64,000 nt of DNA, taken from NCBI RefSeq assembly GCF_040549045.1, contig NZ_JBEWTB010000002.1, forward strand, positions 2,432,001 to 2,496,000, written 5' to 3'. The stretch is from Endozoicomonas sp. NE40 (GTDB lineage Bacteria > Pseudomonadota > Gammaproteobacteria > Pseudomonadales > Endozoicomonadaceae). Position numbers and translations under genes: made by a program. Positions 60,096 to 64,000 of this stretch are shown piece after piece. The notes under the pieces are model-generated. The model ran no database searches. It was not told where the DNA came from and worked only from the letters and a program-made list of their open reading frames with translations. The first letter of the stretch is position 1. Every line of letters begins with the position of its first letter.

Positions 60096-60755
60096 ATGAA
60101 GCAATCTAATGAACAAACTGCCCAGCAATCTACCCGGCCATCTACCCAGCAAGCCGCTTTTGGAATGGACGATGTTCGTATTGATGAAGAAGAAAATGTC
60201 TATTCCGGTTTTTTGAAGCTAAGCCGATACAAAATTCGACATGCCCTTTTTGAGGGAGGGTGGAGTCCTCAGCTCATTCGGGAAGCGGTCTATCGTGTAC
60301 CGTCAGTTGGTGTACTCCTTTATGATCCGGGGCTGGATCAGGTGGTGCTGGTTGAACAGTTTCGTGTTGGCCCGATGTTAAGCAGGGAAGATCCCTGGTT
60401 GCTTGAAGTGGTGGCAGGGATTTCTGAGCCAAATGAAACTCTGGAGTCGGTTGCTCGCCGGGAGGTCAAAGAAGAAGCCAACTGCGAAGTGAAAGAGCTG
60501 CTGCCCATTTCTAATTTTTATATGAGTCCGGGGGCAACCAATGAAAGGCTGATGCTTTACTGTGGCATTACCGATGCTTCCGGAGCCGGTGGTTGCTATG
60601 GGCTGAAAGAAGAAGGTGAAGACATTCGGGTGCAGGTCGTGCCTTTTGCTGAAGCCTATGCGATGGTAGAAGACGGACGCATTGCTAATGCACCTGCCGT
60701 TATCGCTATTCAGTGGCTGAAACTACATCATCAGGAGCTACAGCAATATGCTTAA
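60096..60755 (+). CDS. nudF: ADP-ribose pyrophosphatase NudF
   Basis: A Nudix hydrolase that cleaves ADP-ribose. The Nudix box reads GISEPNETLESVARREVKEEANCE; the usual EExGU end has Asn for Gly, a mild change. VEQFRVGP and MSPGATNERLMLYCG are typical of the NudF group, which uses this region for substrate binding. The first 20 residues (Gln/Ser/Thr-rich) are extra. It overlaps the following lipoprotein gene by 8 bases. Confidence 0.87.
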   Translation: MKQSNEQTAQQSTRPSTQQAAFGMDDVRIDEEENVYSGFLKLSRYKIRHALFEGGWSPQLIREAVYRVPSVGVLLYDPGLDQVVLVEQFRVGPMLSREDPWLLEVVAGISEPNETLESVARREVKEEANCEVKELLPISNFYMSPGATNERLMLYCGITDASGAGGCYGLKEEGEDIRVQVVPFAEAYAMVEDGRIANAPAVIAIQWLKLHHQELQQYA

Positions 60756-61296
60756 AAACAGTGTGATGCTAAAAAACAATGTGTTTGCTCTGTTGGTACT
60801 GTTTCTGCTGGCGGGTTGTCAGTCTTCCGGTATTCCCAACCTGTACAGGGAAGGGTTGCCAGGTACTGCCAGTTGGGCTGTACTCCCCTTCGCTAACTAT
60901 ACCGAATCTGAAAACGTCGCTACTCAGGTTGAGAGAATTCTGATGGTTATGCTGCCATCTAACGGTATCGACGAGCCTCAACTGTATCCGGAATTTATGG
61001 TTACCAGCGCAAATAATACACTGGCAGATGCTCACAGAATTCAGAATGGACGACAGTGGGCAGCACAGAGTGGCATAAGCTTCGCATTTTCCGGTGCTGT
61101 TAATGAGTGGATGTTTGATGATGAGGGCAGGCCTCGTGTAGCCCTGAGCCTGAATGTTACGGACGTTCGCAGTGATGAAACGCTATGGAGTATCAGCGGT
61201 GCCAGTGAAGGGTTGCCAGGCGATGACCTGTATGCTGTCAGTCGGGGGCTGATTAATGACCTGCTCCGGTCATTACCCATTAACCGTCGCTTATAA
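60748..61296 (+). CDS. Lipoprotein of CsgG/PelC-like type
   Basis: A lipoprotein signal peptide (NNVFALLVLFLLAGC) precedes the mature protein. The rest, with SWAVLPFANYTESENVATQVERIL, then SGAVNEWMFDDEGRPRVALSLNVTDVRSDETLW and a closing helix, resembles the small CsgG/PelC/LpoB-like lipoproteins that assemble at the outer membrane. The exact role is not known. Two close starts (60748 and 60766) are possible. Confidence 0.6.
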   Translation: MLKNSVMLKNNVFALLVLFLLAGCQSSGIPNLYREGLPGTASWAVLPFANYTESENVATQVERILMVMLPSNGIDEPQLYPEFMVTSANNTLADAHRIQNGRQWAAQSGISFAFSGAVNEWMFDDEGRPRVALSLNVTDVRSDETLWSISGASEGLPGDDLYAVSRGLINDLLRSLPINRRL

Positions 61297-61335
61297 ACCG
61301 CCATGTGCGAAGGATAATAAAGAGGATAGGCAAGG

Positions 61336-61680
61336 ATGCTATACGCGCTAAAGGATGATCAGGGGCTGATAATCGCGGTTTCGGAAAAACAGCTTTCTGA
61401 TGAGTGGAAATCGGTAGACCTGGAAGATGAGGCAGTTCTCATTTTTCTTCAACGTAACCCAACCATTGGCGGCAAGGTTATGCAGGCTGCCGATGCTGAT
61501 TTTATCCGTGTACTGGAAGATGTTATCGACCTGTTGATTGATAAAGCCGTTATCCAGTTCACCGAACTGCCTGACCCGGTTCAGAACAAGTTATTGAATC
61601 GTCGCCGTTACCGTGAAGAACTTCGCAAAGACGACCGAACCAACCTGATTGGTGGTGAAGAAGATGAAGGCATTTTCTAA
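61336..61680 (+). CDS. Conserved hypothetical protein ('TrpB-like' family of Pseudomonas)
   Basis: A 114-residue acidic protein. The start MLYALKDDQGLIIAVSE, the helix FIRVLEDVIDLLIDKAVIQFTELPDPVQNKLLNRR and the acidic end match the small family named 'tryptophan synthase subunit beta like' in Pseudomonas, whose real function is unknown. Its stop overlaps the stop of the convergent def by four bases. Confidence 0.7.
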   Translation: MLYALKDDQGLIIAVSEKQLSDEWKSVDLEDEAVLIFLQRNPTIGGKVMQAADADFIRVLEDVIDLLIDKAVIQFTELPDPVQNKLLNRRRYREELRKDDRTNLIGGEEDEGIF

Positions 61681-62285
61681 CGTTCTTTTGAAATAACCCC
61701 TCCCGGGGTGTTTCTTGCGTTGGGTGTAGGCCATCCCTCAGCCCATTCATCCTGGTTAAATATGGCTCCGTCAGGAATCAGCAGGCTTTTGTCATCCACT
61801 CGCATGGGGTACAGAATTCCGTTGAGATGGTCCAGTTCGTGCTGCATTAACCGGGCATGGAAACCGGTCAGCTCCGCTTCCTGACGTTGGCCAGACTGGT
61901 CATAGCCTGCCACAGTAATCGATTCTGGCCTTTCAACCCAGCCACGCATGCCCGGTACAGAAAGGCAGCCTTCCCAGGTCCAGCAGGTGTCTGCACTGCT
62001 TTCAATGATTTGTGGATTAATCCAGAAGTTGAAAGGAATGTGTTCTATATCGGGGTAACGTATTCGATTTTCTTCAGAAATTCCCACACTTAACACTCTG
62101 ACCGGCCAACCTGCCTGTGGCGCGGCTATACCGATGCCATTACTCCTGAGCTGTATCTGGCGGAGGGCATCCAGATTATCCTGAAATTCACTGGTGGCTA
62201 TTTCGTCCAGTGTCACCTGTGGCTGCTCCTGAAAGAGCAGCGGATGACCCATCAGTAAAACGTCTGCTTCTGGTGACAACTTCAT
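61677..62285 (-). CDS. def: Peptide deformylase
   Basis: Removes the N-formyl group from new proteins. The three family motifs are present: GIGIAAPQAG, WEGCLSVPG with the metal-binding Cys, and MQHELDHLNG (HExxH). At 202 residues it is longer than the E. coli enzyme and its start lacks the typical long N-terminal helix of type I enzymes. The usual fmt partner is absent, so it may be an accessory deformylase. Confidence 0.9.
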   Translation of the reverse strand: MKLSPEADVLLMGHPLLFQEQPQVTLDEIATSEFQDNLDALRQIQLRSNGIGIAAPQAGWPVRVLSVGISEENRIRYPDIEHIPFNFWINPQIIESSADTCWTWEGCLSVPGMRGWVERPESITVAGYDQSGQRQEAELTGFHARLMQHELDHLNGILYPMRVDDKSLLIPDGAIFNQDEWAEGWPTPNARNTPGGVISKER

Positions 62286-62439
62286 TGATCTTCCCCTATT
62301 TCCGTTTAATCATTAAAAAATAATAAAGATATCACGGCTGAGTCGTCATATAATGCCGCTTTTTAAAGCCTGGCTCTTTTCAAAAACGTTTTCAGGCTGA
62401 GTACTTATCATAATAATCTTGAACTAAAAGAATAGAACG

Positions 62440-63294
62440 ATGACAAGAACCTATAGACTGTTAATCTCCTGTCCGGATGCCAGTGGCATTGTAGCAACAG
62501 TCAGCCAGTTTATTGCTGGGGAAGGTGGCTGGATTCTTGAAGCTAACCACCACTCCGATCCCGTGACAGGTCGTTTCTACATGCGCCATGAGATCAAAGC
62601 GGACAGCCTGCCGTTTGGGCTGAAGGAGTTCTGCACGAGGTTTCAGCCCATTGCTGATCAGTTAAAACTGGATTGGCGTATCAACGACTCAGGGCAGCCC
62701 CACCGGGTTGCCCTGTTAGCCAGCAAGCAGGCTCACTGTCTGTCTGACCTGCTCTATCGCTGGCGCAGTGGTGATCTGGCGATGGATATTCCATGCGTTA
62801 TTTCTAACCATGAAGACTTGCGCAGTTTTGTTGAGTGGCATGGCATCCCCTTTCATTATGTGCCGGTTGATAAAGACAACAAGGCCGTGGCTTACGAGCG
62901 CATGAAAGAGCTTTTGTCTGAGTATGCCGTTGATACAGTTGTACTGGCGCGCTACATGCAGATCATCCCACCAGAGTTGTGCTCTCTCTATGAAAACCGG
63001 TTGATCAATATTCACCACAGTTTCCTGCCCTCGTTTGTTGGCGCAAAACCCTATCACCAAGCTTATGATCGCGGTGTAAAACTGGTGGGAGCCACCTGTC
63101 ATTATGTCACTGAAGAGCTGGATGCCGGCCCTATCATTGAACAGGATGTGATTCGAGTGGGTCACAATCATCTGCCAGAAGATATGGTGCGTTTAGGGAA
63201 AGATGTAGAGAAAAACGTTCTGGCTCATGGTCTGCGCTATCATCTTGAAGACCGCGTTATTGTCGATGGCAAAAAGACCGTTATTCTGGACTGA
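62440..63294 (+). CDS. purU: Formyltetrahydrofolate deformylase PurU
   Basis: Hydrolyses 10-formyl-THF to formate and THF, balancing one-carbon pools and supplying formate to PurT. An N-terminal ACT domain (RLLISCPDASGIVATVSQFI) is followed by the formyltransferase-fold domain with NIHHSFLPSFVGAKPYHQAY and the catalytic region VTEELDAGPIIEQDV. At 284 residues the length is normal. It is divergent from def. Confidence 0.95.
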   Translation: MTRTYRLLISCPDASGIVATVSQFIAGEGGWILEANHHSDPVTGRFYMRHEIKADSLPFGLKEFCTRFQPIADQLKLDWRINDSGQPHRVALLASKQAHCLSDLLYRWRSGDLAMDIPCVISNHEDLRSFVEWHGIPFHYVPVDKDNKAVAYERMKELLSEYAVDTVVLARYMQIIPPELCSLYENRLINIHHSFLPSFVGAKPYHQAYDRGVKLVGATCHYVTEELDAGPIIEQDVIRVGHNHLPEDMVRLGKDVEKNVLAHGLRYHLEDRVIVDGKKTVILD

Positions 63295-63402
63295 ACACTT
63301 TTCAACAGAAGCAGGCTAATAACTTTGATTGGTATAGCTTGTGGATAACCTGTTAGAGAATGTGTAAAACTGATTCTAAGTGATATTCACGTTGAGCTGC
63401 TT

Positions 63403-63696
63403 ATGGAAAAGAATCTGCCATTTGCGCTTCTCAAGCCCTGCCCCTGCTGCCGGGGAAAGGCCGAACTCTCTGATATGGTCGTTTCAGAAACACAAATGTG
63501 GCAGGTTCACTGCAATCGGTGTGGACTGTCCTCCGAGCTGGATGATGACCTGGAGTTCAGTGTGCAGTGCTGGAATCGCCGACTGGAGTCTGAGAGGCTG
63601 AGAATGTGGCTGACCCTGTCAGCCACTTCGGTTCCCCTGGCAGCTGCTTTAGCCTTTCTGGCTGGCAGCTATCTGGGGCTCAGTTTATTTTCCTGA
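63403..63696 (+). CDS. Lar-like zinc-ribbon protein with C-terminal membrane helix
   Basis: A 97-residue protein. The first 60 residues resemble the restriction-alleviation Lar zinc ribbon: LKPCPCCRGKAEL, then VHCNRCGLSSE and QCWNRR. Unlike Lar, a hydrophobic helix ends the protein (LSATSVPLAAALAFLAGSYLGLSLF), suggesting membrane anchoring. The stop directly abuts the znuA stop on the other strand. A role in restriction control is not established. Confidence 0.55.
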   Translation: MEKNLPFALLKPCPCCRGKAELSDMVVSETQMWQVHCNRCGLSSELDDDLEFSVQCWNRRLESERLRMWLTLSATSVPLAAALAFLAGSYLGLSLFS

Positions 63697-64000
63697 TTAT
63701 TTCAGGCAGTCAACAATGTTGTTCACAAGCCCGTTGATAAATTCTGGATAGGCATTGGGTCCTTCCGCAATATCCGTTGCCAGAGGATCAAGCAGAGAGA
63801 CTTTGGTGTCGAGCCCTTCAACAATTCTATTGATATAAGCAGGCTGGAACTGTGGTTCTCTGAATACACAGGTTTTGCCAGATTCCTTCAGCTTCCCTCT
63901 TAACTCTGCCAGATGACGGGCTCCTGGCTGCTGTTCGGGATTCAGGGTGAAATGTCCGGCAATATTGAGGTGGTAATGATCCTGAAGGTAACCATACGCA
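63697..64000 (-). CDS. znuA: Zinc-binding periplasmic protein ZnuA, C-terminal part
   Basis: The minus-strand frame ending at 63697-63699 (TAA) gives 101 residues that match the end of ZnuA: AYGYLQDHYHLNIAGHFTLNPE, QPGARHLAELRGKL, TCVFREPQF and LDPLATDIAEGPNAYPEF, ending in NNIVDCLK. The start lies beyond the window. It supplies zinc to ZnuBC, whose genes are 15 kb away here, so the system is split between two loci. Confidence 0.9.
   Translation of the reverse strand, partial: AYGYLQDHYHLNIAGHFTLNPEQQPGARHLAELRGKLKESGKTCVFREPQFQPAYINRIVEGLDTKVSLLDPLATDIAEGPNAYPEFINGLVNNIVDCLK

Overview
The window reads as chromosome of a marine, host-associated gammaproteobacterium, most like Endozoicomonas or another Oceanospirillales symbiont. 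This is inferred from two things. The housekeeping gene order resembles Pseudomonas: dprA-tsaC-hemF-aroE; coxB-coxA-ctaG-coxC-DUF2909-SURF1-ctaA-ctaB-sco; zur-znuCB, thrB-DUF2782-polA-engB; cytochrome c4-dsbA-endonuclease. Between these blocks sit large genes with eukaryote-like domains (SET, bZIP, Fic), as in invertebrate symbionts. No species was confirmed by search.

Layout. 1-7145: end of a LysM protein, a frameshifted dprA, an orphan secreted protein, an IS4-type transposase remnant, purE, tsaC, hemF, aroE and a YiiX-like cysteine hydrolase. 7260-9014: a Fic protein. 9084-13883: a complete arginine-to-spermidine operon (speE-speA-speD-speB), whose AdoMet decarboxylase is of the eukaryotic type. 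14456-19947: the oligopeptide permease oppABCDF. 20064-22910: a block bounded by ~65-bp direct repeats that carries a transcription-factor-like protein. 22933-27355: soxR, a MarC-family protein, a gamma carbonic anhydrase and prlC. 27356-30766: a 1136-residue SET-domain protein sitting between prlC and yheV. 33047-42900: the aa3 cytochrome c oxidase operon with heme A and copper assembly factors, interrupted between ctaB and sco by a gene for a canonical bZIP protein. 43033-46550: manganese pyrophosphatase, a frameshifted LpxR-like lipid A deacylase and a MipA-like outer-membrane protein. 46613-48733: znuBC and zur with a Zur box; the end of znuA lies at the right edge. 48841-50373: an orphan effector-like gene. 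50430-56189: thrB, a DUF2782 lipoprotein, polA, three tandem small-RNA genes and engB. 56281-56494: a MITE-like element with a 10-bp target duplication. 56620-63696: cytochrome c4, dsbA, an endonuclease-like gene, a NadD-like gene, nudF, a lipoprotein, def, purU and a Lar-like zinc ribbon.

The most notable signals are: three homologous sRNA genes in tandem between polA and engB, the position held by Spot 42 in enterics and ErsA in Pseudomonas; a bacterial gene with a textbook bZIP domain (N-x7-R basic region followed by an in-register leucine zipper); a second protein with a bZIP-like basic region, lysine-rich NLS-like tracts and an acidic activation-domain-like tail; and a SET-domain protein with nuclear-localisation-like repeats. 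Together these suggest a set of host-nucleus effectors (nucleomodulins) placed between housekeeping genes. Secretion and function are inference only.

Two genes, dprA and the lpxR-like gene, are broken by single frameshifts, which may be biological or assembly errors.
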